64,000 nucleotides of DNA, taken from assembly GCA_902535745.1 (NCBI GenBank), contig CACAUR010000001.1:1-64000 (forward strand), in the 5' to 3' direction. The position numbers were made by a program, and so were the translations under genes. This stretch comes from an uncultured Pelagibacteraceae bacterium (GTDB lineage: Bacteria > Pseudomonadota > Alphaproteobacteria > Pelagibacterales > Pelagibacteraceae). The notes beneath the pieces are model-generated. The model had not been told where the DNA came from, ran no database searches, and saw nothing but the letters and a program-made list of their open reading frames with translations. Within the stretch, counting starts at the first letter, position 1. Each line of letters begins with the position of its first letter. Below are positions 8,137-18,035 of this stretch, one piece after another.

Positions 8137-10226
8137 ATATTTTTTCTTTCATCAACAAGACTTTTTACAACACTAGGATCTGCTAAGGTTGTGGTGTCGC
8201 CAAGTTGATCGTGTTCATTTGCAGCAATCTTTCTTAAAATTCTTCTCATTATTTTTCCTGATCTAGTTTTAGGCAGTCCTGGAGAAAAATGAATTATATC
8301 TGGTGTAGCTATCGGCCCAATTTGTTTTCTTACCCAAAGCTTCAAATCTCTTTCCAAATCACCATCAGGATTTTCACCCACATTAAGAGTCACATAACAG
8401 TACAAGCCGTTTCCTTTGATGTCATGAGGATAGCCCACAACTGCAGCTTCTGCTACTTTAGGATGAGCAACGAAAGCACTTTCTATTTCAGCAGTCCCTA
8501 AATTATGACCTGATACAATTATAACATCGTCAACTCTTCCAGTGATCCAATAATAACCATCTTTATCTCTTCGACATCCATCACCAGTAAAATATTTTCC
8601 ATCAAATTGTGAAAAATATGTTTCGATAAATCTATTGTGATCTCCATAAACAGTTCTCATTTGTCCAGGCCATGATTGAGCGATACACAATCTTCCTTGG
8701 GCTTCTCCTTTCAAAACGTTCCCATCTTTATCCACTATTACAGGTTTTATTCCATAAAAAGGTTTAGTAGCTGAACCTGGTTTAAGATCTATTGCTCCAG
8801 TCTGTGGACTTATTAATATACCACCTGTTTCTGTTTGCCACCAAGTATCAACAATTGGACATTTGCTATCCCCAACTGTTTTATAATACCATTCCCATGC
8901 TTCTGGGTTAATTGGCTCTCCAACAGTGCCTAAAAGTTTTAAGCTTTTTCTAGAAGTTTTTTTAACAGGTCCTTCTCCCTCCCTCATCAAAGCTCTAATT
9001 GCGGTAGGGGCCGTATAAAAAATGTTAACTTTATATTTATCAACAATTTGCCACCACCTTGAGCTATCAGGATAAGTTGGAATTCCTTCAAACATTATTG
9101 TTGTTGCTCCATTAGCTAGAGGTCCATAAATGATATAACTATGACCTGTAATCCAACCAATGTCTGCAGTACACCAATAAATATCTTTGTGTTTATAATT
9201 AAATACATATTGATGTGTCATAGAAGCATAAACCATATAACCGCCTGTAGTATGAAGCACACCTTTGGGCTTACCTGTTGAACCAGACGTGTACAGAATA
9301 AAAAGAGGATCTTCTGCATTCATTTCCTCAGGCTCACACACAGCAGGGACATTTTTTGTTATGTCATGGTACCAGACATCTCTGTCTTCATTCCAATTAA
9401 TTCTATTTCCTGTTCTTTTAACAACAACACATTTTTTAACATTGGTGCAACTTAACAAAGCTTCATCTGTTATTTCTTTCAACGGAATAGTTTTTCCACC
9501 TCTGACCCCTTCATCAGCAGTCACAACATAATCTGAATTACAGTCATTAATTCTACCTGCAATACTGTCTGGTGAAAATCCACCAAAAATTATTGAGTGT
9601 ATTGCACCAATTCTTGCACATGCTAGCATCGTGTATGCAAGCTCGGGTATCATAGTTAAATAAATTGTAACTCTATCCCCTTTTTTTACACCAATATTTT
9701 TTAGTCCGTTTGCAATTTTAGATACCTCCGAGTGTAGTTGCTTGTAGCTTATTTTCTTTTGAACTTTTGGATCATCCCCGACCCAAATTATTGCAGTTTT
9801 ATCTTTATTGTTTTTAAGATGTCTATCAATACAGTTTGCCGAAGCATTTAAAGTCCCATCATAAAACCATTTAATATGTACGTCAGATTTACTATACTTA
9901 ACGTCCTTAATTTTAGAGTATGGTTTAATCCAACTGATTCTCTTTCCTTCTTTTCTCCAAAAAGAGTCATTTTCTTTCAAAGATTGATTGTATTTTTTTT
10001 CATACAAGGACTTTGTGACTAAAGCTTTTTTAATCCATTCTGATTTTGTTTTATAAATTTTTTCATTATCTTCTATTGTTTTACTGATAGACGATTTCGT
10101 TTTCCTTTTTTTAGATTTTAAGGACTTTCTTTTTTTGGATTTTCGTAAAACCTTTTTTCTCTTTTTTGCGGGTTTTCTTTTTTTAATCTTTTTACCTTTT
10201 TTCTTTTTTCTAGTTTTTTTTGGCAT
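8133..10226 (-). CDS. acs: acetyl-CoA synthetase with lysine-rich N-terminal tail
   Basis: AMP-forming acetate (or propionate) CoA ligase, cytoplasmic. It carries the ATP-binding loop [11 protein letters not shown], the [11 protein letters not shown] motif, the hinge [20 protein letters not shown], and the C-terminal [16 protein letters not shown] with the Lys usually controlled by acetylation. It is 697 residues; typical Acs is about 650. The excess is a leader (residues 1-46) in which 30 of 46 residues are Lys or Arg. The ATG is supported because it directly follows the stop of the EVE gene and no other ATG follows until deep inside the conserved domain. It is third in a tsaD-EVE-acs operon. 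Confidence 0.93.
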   Translation of the reverse strand: MPKKTRKKKKGKKIKKRKPAKKRKKVLRKSKKRKSLKSKKRKTKSSISKTIEDNEKIYKTKSEWIKKALVTKSLYEKKYNQSLKENDSFWRKEGKRISWIKPYSKIKDVKYSKSDVHIKWFYDGTLNASANCIDRHLKNNKDKTAIIWVGDDPKVQKKISYKQLHSEVSKIANGLKNIGVKKGDRVTIYLTMIPELAYTMLACARIGAIHSIIFGGFSPDSIAGRINDCNSDYVVTADEGVRGGKTIPLKEITDEALLSCTNVKKCVVVKRTGNRINWNEDRDVWYHDITKNVPAVCEPEEMNAEDPLFILYTSGSTGKPKGVLHTTGGYMVYASMTHQYVFNYKHKDIYWCTADIGWITGHSYIIYGPLANGATTIMFEGIPTYPDSSRWWQIVDKYKVNIFYTAPTAIRALMREGEGPVKKTSRKSLKLLGTVGEPINPEAWEWYYKTVGDSKCPIVDTWWQTETGGILISPQTGAIDLKPGSATKPFYGIKPVIVDKDGNVLKGEAQGRLCIAQSWPGQMRTVYGDHNRFIETYFSQFDGKYFTGDGCRRDKDGYYWITGRVDDVIIVSGHNLGTAEIESAFVAHPKVAEAAVVGYPHDIKGNGLYCYVTLNVGENPDGDLERDLKLWVRKQIGPIATPDIIHFSPGLPKTRSGKIMRRILRKIAANEHDQLGDTTTLADPSVVKSLVDERKNI

Positions 10227-10227
10227 G

Positions 10228-10641
10228 CTAAATATTACTCATTTTATTTAATATTTTCCAGCTTTTAGAGTCAATTGGCATTACTGATAATCTGCTTTGT
10301 TTAATAAGGGGGATTTCACTTAAAGAGCTATTTTTTTTAATATCCTCCAATTTTATGGGATTTTTTAATTTTTGCTTAAATCTAACCATAACAGCTACGA
10401 ATATTTTTTTTTTATCTGTTGGGTCTAAGAAAGCTTCTTTTATTACTTCTACTATACCAACAATTTCTTTTCCAATATTTGAATGGTAAAAAAAACAAAG
10501 ATCACCATTTTTCATTTTTTTTAAATTATTTCTAGCTTGATAATTTCTTACACCATCCCATATCGCTCCTTTGACACCTGCTTTTTCCTGCTGGGTGAGT
10601 GACCATACATCTGGCTCCGACTTTATTAACCAATATTGCAT
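10228..10641 (-). CDS. EVE domain protein (PUA-like)
   Basis: A 137-residue EVE domain protein. It begins [19 protein letters not shown], continues with [20 protein letters not shown] and LCFFYHSN, and has the late segment [16 protein letters not shown]. These are the hallmarks of the family that includes human THYN1. EVE folds resemble YTH and PUA domains and are thought to bind modified bases in DNA or RNA. The ATG directly abuts the stop of tsaD, a tRNA-modification gene, and its stop is one base from the acs start. The physiological role in bacteria is not settled. Confidence 0.9.
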   Translation of the reverse strand: MQYWLIKSEPDVWSLTQQEKAGVKGAIWDGVRNYQARNNLKKMKNGDLCFFYHSNIGKEIVGIVEVIKEAFLDPTDKKKIFVAVMVRFKQKLKNPIKLEDIKKNSSLSEIPLIKQSRLSVMPIDSKSWKILNKMSNI

Positions 10642-11712
10642 TTAGATTTTTACCCCGGCGCCTTTAAGAAATTTTGCGTTATTATCTAATTGCCATCTTG
10701 GGTTTGCTTCAAAATTATGTTTATCAAATTTTTTCTTCTTATACCTTTCGAGACCTGCTAACGCTATCATCGCTGCATTATCGGTACACAATTTTAAATC
10801 AGGAAAGTAAATTTTAAATTTTTCATCTTGGCATAATTTTTTTAAAATAATTCTGACTTGTTTATTAGCAGCAACACCACCTGCAACAACCAAAGTTCTA
10901 TTTTTTGGATAAAGTTCCAAATGTTGTTCAATAGCTTTTTTCGTTTTTTTATACAAAATATCAAGAACGGTTTTTTGAAAACTTGCTGCAAGATCGTTTT
11001 TATCTTTGTCCGTCTTTATGAATTCTTTTACTTTTAAAATTGCTGTTTTCAGACCAGCAAAAGATAAATTAGACCCACCTCTATTTAAAATAGGTTTTGG
11101 TAAGACAAACCTATTCTCATTTCCTTTTCTAGCCAACTCTTCAATCTTAGGTCCACCTGGGTAACCAAGATTTAAAAGTTTTGCTGTTTTATCAAATGCC
11201 TCACCAAGCGCATCATCTATCGTTGTACCAAGTCTTTTGTATTTACCTAATTTCTTAATAGTTAAGTATTGAGTGTGTCCACCTGAAATTAAGAAAAGAA
11301 GATATGGATATTTGATGTTAAAATTTAATTTTGGACTTAATGCATGTCCCTCTAAATGATTTACAGCTATAAAAGGTTTTTTCAACGATATAGACAAAGC
11401 TTTTGCGAAATTTAAACCAACTGATAAACAAACTATCAAACCAGGCCCAGCAGTTGCTGCAATAGCATCAATATCTTTCAATTTTACTTTACTAATTTCA
11501 AGGGCTTTCTTTGTCATGATGTCAATTTTATCAAGATGCGCTCTTGCAGCTAAATCTGGAACCACACCACCAAATTTTTTATGAACTTCAAATTGACTTG
11601 AAACAACATTTGATAAAATTTTTGGTCTATTTTTTCCATTATCTCTTAATATGGATACAGCCGTCTCATCACAACTAGTCTCTATACCAATAATAATTGT
11701 TTTTTTTTTCAT
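10642..11712 (-). CDS. tsaD: tRNA threonylcarbamoyladenosine synthase subunit TsaD
   Basis: TsaD transfers the threonylcarbamoyl group to A37 of ANN-decoding tRNAs. The 356-residue protein has IGIETSCDETAVSIL at its start, the metal-binding HLEGHA motif, LISGGHTQYL, DDALGEAFDKTAKLL and GGVAANKQVR, all characteristic of the ASKHA-fold TsaD/Kae1 family. The length is normal. The gene heads a leftward operon with the EVE and acs genes and is separated by only 50 bases from the divergent hemC gene, an arrangement common in alphaproteobacteria. The partners TsaB, TsaC and TsaE are not in this window. Confidence 0.97.
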   Translation of the reverse strand: MKKKTIIIGIETSCDETAVSILRDNGKNRPKILSNVVSSQFEVHKKFGGVVPDLAARAHLDKIDIMTKKALEISKVKLKDIDAIAATAGPGLIVCLSVGLNFAKALSISLKKPFIAVNHLEGHALSPKLNFNIKYPYLLFLISGGHTQYLTIKKLGKYKRLGTTIDDALGEAFDKTAKLLNLGYPGGPKIEELARKGNENRFVLPKPILNRGGSNLSFAGLKTAILKVKEFIKTDKDKNDLAASFQKTVLDILYKKTKKAIEQHLELYPKNRTLVVAGGVAANKQVRIILKKLCQDEKFKIYFPDLKLCTDNAAMIALAGLERYKKKKFDKHNFEANPRWQLDNNAKFLKGAGVKI

Positions 11713-11762
11713 AAAAGGTTTTTATTAATGTAATTTACTCTAAAAATAAAAAAACTAAATAA

Positions 11763-12662
11763 ATGGAAAAACTTATAATTGGCTCTCGAGGAAGTAAATT
11801 AGCATTAAAATATGCTGAAATTGCAAAAAAAGCTTTTCTTAAAAAACTAGATATTGAAATAGAAATAAAAAAAATTACCACAAAGGGAGATTTAATTTTA
11901 GATAGAAGGACTAGTGAAATTGGTGGCAAAGGGGAGTTCATTAAAAATATTGAAAAAGAGCTTATAAGTAAAAATATCGATGTTGCTGTCCACTCTTTAA
12001 AAGATGTCCCATCTATTAAAACTAAGGGTTTAAGTATTGAATGTTTTCTTAAAAGAAATGATCCTCAAGAAGTATTGATTAATAAAGCAAACTTAACACT
12101 TGATAAAATTAAAAAAAATTCGGTGATTGGCACTTCATCATTAAGAAGAGAATTTCAATTAAAACATTTAAGACCAGACTTAAAATTTAAATTAATAAGA
12201 GGAAATATAGACACCCGAATTAAAAAATTAGATGAGGATCAATACGATTCAATTATTTTAGCAAAAGCTGGGTTAGTATCTTTATCTATAGAAAATAGAA
12301 TTTCAGAGGTTTTCGAATGTAGGAAAATAGTTCCTCCAGCTGGCCAAGGAACAATCGTTCTTCAGTCTAGAGAAGACGACGACAAAATAAATAGTATACT
12401 TTCAAAAATAAACCATTTTGAAACTTCAATTGAAGCAAAAGTTGAAAGGAAAATTTTAAGTGTTTTAGAGGGTGATTGTAATACAGCAGCAGGTATATAT
12501 GCTAATATAAAGGGCAAGAATGTAAACATTATGGCTGAATTATTTTCTGATAATGGTGATAAAAAATTTACTTATAAAGATGAATGTAAAATAGAAGAGG
12601 CTTTAAAAATTGCCGAGAAAGCTGGCAACGATTTAAAAAAGCAGTTTAAGATGGCTAAATAA
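11763..12662 (+). CDS. hemC: hydroxymethylbilane synthase (porphobilinogen deaminase)
   Basis: This cytoplasmic enzyme joins four porphobilinogens into hydroxymethylbilane for heme synthesis. The 299-residue protein has IGSRGSKLALKYAE at its start, KGEFIKNIEKEL, VAVHSLKDVPS, GTSSLRREFQLKHLRPDLKF, RGNIDTRIKKL and the GDCNTAAGIYA segment, whose Cys carries the dipyrromethane cofactor. Its stop directly abuts the ATG of hemD, so the two form an operon. The divergent tsaD start is 50 bases away, so both promoters must lie in that short gap or overlap the genes. Confidence 0.97.
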   Translation: MEKLIIGSRGSKLALKYAEIAKKAFLKKLDIEIEIKKITTKGDLILDRRTSEIGGKGEFIKNIEKELISKNIDVAVHSLKDVPSIKTKGLSIECFLKRNDPQEVLINKANLTLDKIKKNSVIGTSSLRREFQLKHLRPDLKFKLIRGNIDTRIKKLDEDQYDSIILAKAGLVSLSIENRISEVFECRKIVPPAGQGTIVLQSREDDDKINSILSKINHFETSIEAKVERKILSVLEGDCNTAAGIYANIKGKNVNIMAELFSDNGDKKFTYKDECKIEEALKIAEKAGNDLKKQFKMAK

Positions 12663-13361
12663 ATGCATGTTTTGTTAACTAGACCTTTAGAGGACTCAAT
12701 AGATCTCATAAAGAGATTTAAGGACAAAGATATTACTGTATCCCATCTTCCGTTAATAAAAATAAATAAATTAGATTACCCTAAACTTAAAAGTTCAGAA
12801 TATAATAAAATTGTTTTTACTAGCTCAAATGCAATTAGAAATTTAGATACTAAGGATTTTAATAAAAATACTCCATGTTTTTGTGTTGGAGATGCAACAG
12901 AAAAAACTGCAAAACAAAAAGGTTTTCATAATACATTTTCGGCTGGTGGAAATGTAAGAAATTTACGAGAACTAATTTTACAAAATATAGAAAAAAAAAC
13001 TGAGAAAATTTTATATGTAAGTGGTGAATTAATTTCATATGATTTAGATAAAGACCTAATTAAAGAAGGGTTAAATGTTCAAAGATTAATTAATTATAGT
13101 GTTTCACATGTTAAAGATTTAAGCTCTGATTTTTTAAGTGAATTAAAAGAAAAAATTCCCGATATTATTTATATCTACTCTCAAAATAGTGCAGTTAGTT
13201 TTTTAAATTTGATCAAAAAATATGAATTGGATGAATATTGGATGAAAACCAATTTAATGTGCATAGGTGAAAAAACATCATCTGTATTAAATGAGCTAAA
13301 ATGGAAGAAAATTTTCTTATTTAATCCTGGTGAAGAAGAATTTTTATTATATAAAATTTAG
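12663..13361 (+). CDS. hemD: uroporphyrinogen-III synthase
   Basis: This enzyme closes and inverts hydroxymethylbilane to uroporphyrinogen III. The family is poorly conserved, but the 232-residue length, the opening MHVLLTRPLEDS, the KIVFTSSNAIRNL motif, CVGDATEKTAKQKGF, YVSGELISYDL and the late IYIYSQNSAVSFL and CIGEKTSSVLNEL fit HemD well. The gene directly follows hemC without a gap, which supports the call. The fold should be two Rossmann-like lobes, with each lobe carrying one of the matching motif pairs. Confidence 0.9.
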   Translation: MHVLLTRPLEDSIDLIKRFKDKDITVSHLPLIKINKLDYPKLKSSEYNKIVFTSSNAIRNLDTKDFNKNTPCFCVGDATEKTAKQKGFHNTFSAGGNVRNLRELILQNIEKKTEKILYVSGELISYDLDKDLIKEGLNVQRLINYSVSHVKDLSSDFLSELKEKIPDIIYIYSQNSAVSFLNLIKKYELDEYWMKTNLMCIGEKTSSVLNELKWKKIFLFNPGEEEFLLYKI

Positions 13362-13363
13362 AT

Positions 13364-14449
13364 ATGGAAGTTTTTATAAATTTTAAAGATTTATTTCTTT
13401 CGGTCTGGGACCAGGGAATTCTCGGAATTGATATTGGTCAAATTCTGATTGGTTTAGGAATATTCTTAATATTTTTAATTTTCAGAGGCCTTATTAGCAA
13501 ACTAATTCTTAAAAAATTGGAAATTATATCTAAAAAAACAACTAACAAATTGGATGATACATTCGTGAAATCTTTAGTTGGTCCAGCAAGATTTTTGCCA
13601 ATAGTGTTAGGTTTCTTTTTTGCAAGTTACTATATGACATTTAGTGATGAAACTAGTTCATTTGTTGATACTGTTAATAGAACATTAATTACAATACTAT
13701 TGTTCTGGATTATTCATCAGATTATAGAACCAATTTCTTATATTTTAAGTGGACTAGATAGAATATTAACTCGTGAATTAATTGGCTGGATAATTAAATC
13801 TTTAAAAATACTTATTTTTATACTTGGAGCAGCAGCTGTTTTAGAACTTTGGGGAATAAAGATTGGTCCAATTATAGCAGGACTAGGTTTATTTGGTGTT
13901 GCAGTAGCACTAGGTGCACAAGACTTATTTAAAAACTTAATTTCAGGAATTTTAGTACTTGTTGAAAAAAGATTTAAAATGGGTGACTGGATTTTAGTTG
14001 AAGGCATAATAGAGGGTATTGTTGAAAAAATTGGATTTAGATCAACTACTATTAGAAAGTTTAATAAATCATTAGCTATAATACCAAATTTTCAATTTGC
14101 TGAAAACGCCGTTATAAACATAAGCCAAACTACAAACTGGCTTATAAGCTGGACAATTACACTTCAGTACGACACTACCATAGAACAACTAAAAAATGTA
14201 CGGGACCAAATTGAAAATTTTATTAAAGAAAGTAAAGATTTTGATACAAAAGTTGGTTTAGCTGTAAGAGTAGACAAATTTTCGGATAGTTCAATAGATA
14301 TGTATGTTAGATGTTTTACACATACAGATAGCTGGAACGAGTGGCTTAAAGTTAAGGAAAGATTAGCTATTGGCATTAAAGAAATTGTTGAAAAAAATAA
14401 AGCATCGTTTGCTTTTCCTAGTCAATCAATTTACGTAGAAAAAAAATGA
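13364..14449 (+). CDS. MscS-type mechanosensitive channel
   Basis: A 361-residue inner-membrane protein with several N-terminal membrane segments. These are followed by the pore helix and beta-domain signature GLGLFGVAVALGAQDLFKNL, then GDWILVEGIIEGIVEKIGFR and IPNFQFAENAVIN. These define the MscS family, whose members open under membrane tension to release solutes after osmotic downshock. It is somewhat longer than E. coli MscS (about 286) because of extra N-terminal helices. It starts two bases after hemD and overlaps yggT by four bases, so the genes are probably co-transcribed. Confidence 0.92.
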   Translation: MEVFINFKDLFLSVWDQGILGIDIGQILIGLGIFLIFLIFRGLISKLILKKLEIISKKTTNKLDDTFVKSLVGPARFLPIVLGFFFASYYMTFSDETSSFVDTVNRTLITILLFWIIHQIIEPISYILSGLDRILTRELIGWIIKSLKILIFILGAAAVLELWGIKIGPIIAGLGLFGVAVALGAQDLFKNLISGILVLVEKRFKMGDWILVEGIIEGIVEKIGFRSTTIRKFNKSLAIIPNFQFAENAVINISQTTNWLISWTITLQYDTTIEQLKNVRDQIENFIKESKDFDTKVGLAVRVDKFSDSSIDMYVRCFTHTDSWNEWLKVKERLAIGIKEIVEKNKASFAFPSQSIYVEKK

Positions 14450-14733
14450 TAATAATTTACATAGTTGCAATGACAATACTTAAATATTACTCATATATAG
14501 TAATTGCAAACGTCATATTAAGTTGGTTAGTTGCTTTCAATATAATTAATACTGGAAATAGATTTGTTTATTCTGTTTTAGACTTTACTTCACGGATGAC
14601 TGAACCTTTTCTTAATAGAATAAGAGCCTTTTTGCCAAATCTTGGCGCATTTGACATCTCGCCCGTAATATTACTTATGTTGATATGGATTATGCAAATG
14701 TGTATGGAGTATTACATAAGACCGATAATTTAA
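14446..14733 (+). CDS. YggT family membrane protein
   Basis: A 95-residue protein with two hydrophobic segments. Between them is the YggT signature region FVYSVLDFTSRMTEPFLNRIRAFLPNLGAFDISPVI: an aromatic-rich turn, TEP, R(I)R and a P-x-G-x-D-type loop. YggT proteins are small inner-membrane proteins of unsettled function, linked in various bacteria to osmotic tolerance, cell division or protein insertion. The ATGA overlap with the mechanosensitive channel gene and the six-base gap to folD suggest one operon. Confidence 0.88.
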   Translation: MIIIYIVAMTILKYYSYIVIANVILSWLVAFNIINTGNRFVYSVLDFTSRMTEPFLNRIRAFLPNLGAFDISPVILLMLIWIMQMCMEYYIRPII

Positions 14734-14739
14734 AATATC

Positions 14740-15585
14740 ATGAATTTGATTGATGGAAAAAAAATTGCTGCTGAAATGAGAAACAAACTTAAAGTTGAAG
14801 TTGACATCATTAAGAAAAAATTCAATAAAGTTCCAGGCCTCACAGTAATTTTAATCGGAGATTTAGCACCTAGCCAAATTTATGTAAGGAACAAAGAAAA
14901 ATCTGCCAAGGAAATTGGTCTTAAATCAGAAATTATAAAATACCCTAAGGATATCCAAGAGATTTCGGTATTAAACAAAATTGATGAACTTAACAATGAC
15001 GCGACAGTTTCGGGTATACTTGTCCAACTTCCTCTTCCAGATCATATTGATAAAAAAAAAATAATCGAGAGAATTAATCCTGATAAAGATGTTGATGGTT
15101 TTCATCCTTATAATGTAGGAAATTTATCTTCTGGATATGAAAGTTCTGTTCCTTGCACACCATTAGGATGTTACTTACTTATAAAAAAAATTGAACCAAA
15201 TTTAAGCGGAAAAAAAGCAATTGTGATTGGAAGATCAAATTTGAACGGTAAACCAATGGCCCAGCTACTTTTAAAAGAAAACTGTACAGTAACTATTACT
15301 CATTCAAAAACTAAAGATTTAAAAAATGAGTGTTCTAAAGGTGATATTGTAATTGCTGCTGTAGGAATTCCAGAGCTAGTTAAAGCTGACTGGATCAAAA
15401 AAGACGCAATAGTTATTGATGTGGGAATTAATAAGACAGATAAAGGCATCGTAGGGGATGTTGCATTTGAGGAAGTATCTAAAGTTGCAAAAGCATTAAC
15501 ACCAGTACCAGGTGGTGTAGGCCCAATGACTATTGTTTGTTTACTAAAAAATACAATTGAATGTTTTAAAAAAAGTCTAAAATAA
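14740..15585 (+). CDS. folD: bifunctional methylenetetrahydrofolate dehydrogenase / cyclohydrolase
   Basis: FolD interconverts 5,10-methylene-THF and 10-formyl-THF using NADP. The 281-residue protein shows YVRNKEKSAKEIG with the catalytic Lys, VSGILVQLPLPDHID, PDKDVDGFHPYNVG, PCTPLGCYLL, the NADP-binding VIGRSNLNGKPMAQLLL and LTPVPGGVGPMTIVCLL. The length is normal. In SAR11-type bacteria it would help oxidise one-carbon units such as those released from DMSP, which fits the dmdA gene later in this window. The 3' end overlaps the converging glycosyltransferase gene by nine bases. Confidence 0.97.
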   Translation: MNLIDGKKIAAEMRNKLKVEVDIIKKKFNKVPGLTVILIGDLAPSQIYVRNKEKSAKEIGLKSEIIKYPKDIQEISVLNKIDELNNDATVSGILVQLPLPDHIDKKKIIERINPDKDVDGFHPYNVGNLSSGYESSVPCTPLGCYLLIKKIEPNLSGKKAIVIGRSNLNGKPMAQLLLKENCTVTITHSKTKDLKNECSKGDIVIAAVGIPELVKADWIKKDAIVIDVGINKTDKGIVGDVAFEEVSKVAKALTPVPGGVGPMTIVCLLKNTIECFKKSLK

Positions 15586-17238
15586 TTCTCTTAAAATAGA
15601 ATTAAATTTTTCACCAACATCTTCAGTATTAAAAAGTTTTTCATTTGCTGCCTCTTGATAATATTTTTTCTTATCCAAAATATTTTTATCATTTGCAATT
15701 TCAATTGCTCTATCAACATAATCATCTTTATTTTTAACTATAGGTGGATTTTTAACCTCCATTTGATTATAAGCAGCACTTACAATTCTTGATTTAATAT
15801 ATTCGGTTGGACATGTAACTGTTTGCGTACCGTAAAACATCGATTCGTGAAAAGAATTTCCAGAACCGAAGTAAATAGGGTCTAGGAGAACTGAGGATGT
15901 TCCCAAATGATTAATAAATTGATTTAAATTTAATGGATTTAAAAAAATAACTCTATCAGGATCAAAATTTTTATTCTTCTTAAATCTTTCTAGTAATTTC
16001 ATATAATAAATTTTATGGGTATCTTTTAATAAATACAAAACTGCTTTTTTGTCTTTTTTTAAAATATCAAAGAGATAGTCATCAAAGTCTGGATGGAATT
16101 TAAACAAGGTCTGGGGACATGAATAAATATTTTTTTTAGATAAATCTTTGTCAGTTAATTTATTTTCAATATTTGGTTTCTCGTAGATCATTGGAAGTTT
16201 ATCTATTATTAAAAATTTTTCAGTGTAAAATTTATAAGAATTTTCTGTAATAAGATTTTTAGAACACAAGAAAAAATCTATGGACTCAGACCCAGTCGTT
16301 TCAGGATGGCCCCAAGACATGATTTGATATTTCGCCAATCTTACTAAAGATAAAAAATAAAATTCGATCGACATGCCAATATCCGGATAGAAGAGAATAT
16401 CAAATTTTTCTTTTTCAATAATTTTAATTTTTTCTATCAATTTGATTGGTAGTGTTTCATTTTTAAATCCTTGTTTATTCTGAAATTTTTTAAATATCTC
16501 CCCTTTTTTAGTTTTATTTGAGTGGTATATGACAATATCAAAAAATTTTAAATCGAGACTAAAAATTAAATTTTTAAATAATTTACCGATTGTATGGTCG
16601 GTAAAAAATTCAGAAATAAAACCGATTTTAATTTTATCATTCGATTTCCTATTTATTGTAATTTTATGATTAAGTGGTTGATAAATTTTTTTCAGGGCTC
16701 TCACCATTTTTTTATTTATTTCCTTATTATCTTTATCAGTGTAGGTAAGTTCAAATAATGGAGGTGAAATTATTTGATCATTATCATAGTCTAATTCTAT
16801 CTCAGAACTAATAATTTCATCTAAATTTTTTTCAATTTTTTTTCTATAATAATCTATCTCTTTTTTATCTTTTGCTATTAAAGGAGAAAGTAATTTTTTT
16901 TGAAAATCCCATTTTTTATTTATTAAGTTTTTTTTTAATCCTTCATTAATTATTTTAATCATCTCATCAATTTTGTCTTGATTTTTTAAGACACTAGCTA
17001 GAGTCTGATAAGCAAAAGGTTCGTCAGGTTTAATCTTTATAATCTTTTTAATACTTTCCTCCGCTTTTTGATAAGTTCCAGAAAAAGCATAAGCGAGACT
17101 AATGTTTCGAAGTATCTGCAAATTTTCAGGAAAGTCTTTTAAAAGTTTCTCAAATAAGTAAATTGATTTTCCAAATTCTTTTTTTTGAAAATGACTGTGG
17201 GCTATTTTAAAAAGTTCATCTGCTGAATATTTGTTCAC
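15577..17238 (-). CDS. TPR protein with GT41-like (SPINDLY/OGT-type) glycosyltransferase domain
   Basis: The 553-residue protein has an N-terminal TPR region (about 1-110; units near FQKKEFGKSIYLFEKLLKDF and YQKAEESIKKIIKIKPDEPF), a linker, and a C-terminal region from about 202. That region contains KIGFISEFFTDHTIGKLF, DILFYPDIGMS, QIMSWGHPETTGSESIDFF and GSGNSFHESMFYGTQTVTCP, which fit the OGT/SPINDLY-like glycosyltransferase family. Such enzymes typically transfer sugars to proteins. Here the acceptor is unknown, and use on lipids or envelope polymers cannot be excluded. Without a signal peptide it should be cytoplasmic. It stands alone between folD and the SDR gene. Confidence 0.8.
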   Translation of the reverse strand: MNKYSADELFKIAHSHFQKKEFGKSIYLFEKLLKDFPENLQILRNISLAYAFSGTYQKAEESIKKIIKIKPDEPFAYQTLASVLKNQDKIDEMIKIINEGLKKNLINKKWDFQKKLLSPLIAKDKKEIDYYRKKIEKNLDEIISSEIELDYDNDQIISPPLFELTYTDKDNKEINKKMVRALKKIYQPLNHKITINRKSNDKIKIGFISEFFTDHTIGKLFKNLIFSLDLKFFDIVIYHSNKTKKGEIFKKFQNKQGFKNETLPIKLIEKIKIIEKEKFDILFYPDIGMSIEFYFLSLVRLAKYQIMSWGHPETTGSESIDFFLCSKNLITENSYKFYTEKFLIIDKLPMIYEKPNIENKLTDKDLSKKNIYSCPQTLFKFHPDFDDYLFDILKKDKKAVLYLLKDTHKIYYMKLLERFKKNKNFDPDRVIFLNPLNLNQFINHLGTSSVLLDPIYFGSGNSFHESMFYGTQTVTCPTEYIKSRIVSAAYNQMEVKNPPIVKNKDDYVDRAIEIANDKNILDKKKYYQEAANEKLFNTEDVGEKFNSILRELF

Positions 17239-17290
17239 AATAATTTAAGAATATATTATTTTATTAAAAATGGTATTTTAATAATTTAGA

Positions 17291-18007
17291 TCAAGTTAAT
17301 TTTGATCTTCCACCATCTACACCTATTATTTGACCGGTTATCCAAGAACTTTCATCAGTTAGTAAAAATTTTGCCATTGCTGCAGCATCTTTACCTTCAC
17401 CTATTCTTTTCATGGGATGTGCTTTAGCAATACCCTCCGCGATAAGTTTGTTCTTCAGCATTGGTTCAGCAATTTTGGACTTAGTTAAACTTGGAGCAAT
17501 ACAATTTACTCTTATATTTGGAGCAAATTCAGCAGCTAAAGATACAGTCAATCCCTCCAAAGCTCCCTTTACAGAAGCGATAATGCTATGATTGGTAAAC
17601 CCTCTTCTGACTGCAACAGTTGAAAAAATTACAACAGAGCCTTTATTTTTTTTTAAACTTTCTTGGAAATTTTTAATTGTATCTACAATTGGGTAAAAAT
17701 TTAAATCGAAACACTTTTGAAAGTCCTCTTTTTTTACCATTCTTAATGGTTTAAGGTCTATTGAACCTACACAATATGCAATTCCTTTTATTTCCTCATT
17801 TGCAAATTCATTTTTTAAACTTTCTATTTTTGCAGAGTCAAGAACATCCACGACAGTATATTTGCAACCTGTTTCAGAAGAAATATTTTTTAAATTATCT
17901 TCATCTCTTCCAATTAGTTGAACATCTTCATTATTTTCAGCCATCATTTTTGACAAATTTGAGCCGATAGAACCTGTCGCACCAAATATTAAATATTTTC
18001 CTGACAT
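17291..18007 (-). CDS. SDR-family oxidoreductase with altered catalytic Tyr
   Basis: A 238-residue short-chain dehydrogenase fold. The dinucleotide motif FGATGSIGSNLSK starts at residue 8, followed by CVGSIDLKPL, the VVIFSTVAVRRGF strand with Ser129, and the end LLTDESSWITGQIIGVDGG. In the usual YxxxK active site, Lys147 is present in NHSIIASVKGALEGL but the Tyr position (143) is Ile, so classical SDR chemistry is doubtful. It diverges from the photolyase-like gene with only 28 bases between their starts, so the two are likely co-regulated. Its substrate is unknown. Confidence 0.85.
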   Translation of the reverse strand: MSGKYLIFGATGSIGSNLSKMMAENNEDVQLIGRDEDNLKNISSETGCKYTVVDVLDSAKIESLKNEFANEEIKGIAYCVGSIDLKPLRMVKKEDFQKCFDLNFYPIVDTIKNFQESLKKNKGSVVIFSTVAVRRGFTNHSIIASVKGALEGLTVSLAAEFAPNIRVNCIAPSLTKSKIAEPMLKNKLIAEGIAKAHPMKRIGEGKDAAAMAKFLLTDESSWITGQIIGVDGGRSKLT

Positions 18008-18035
18008 ATCTTATAATAGTATTTATAAATAGATT

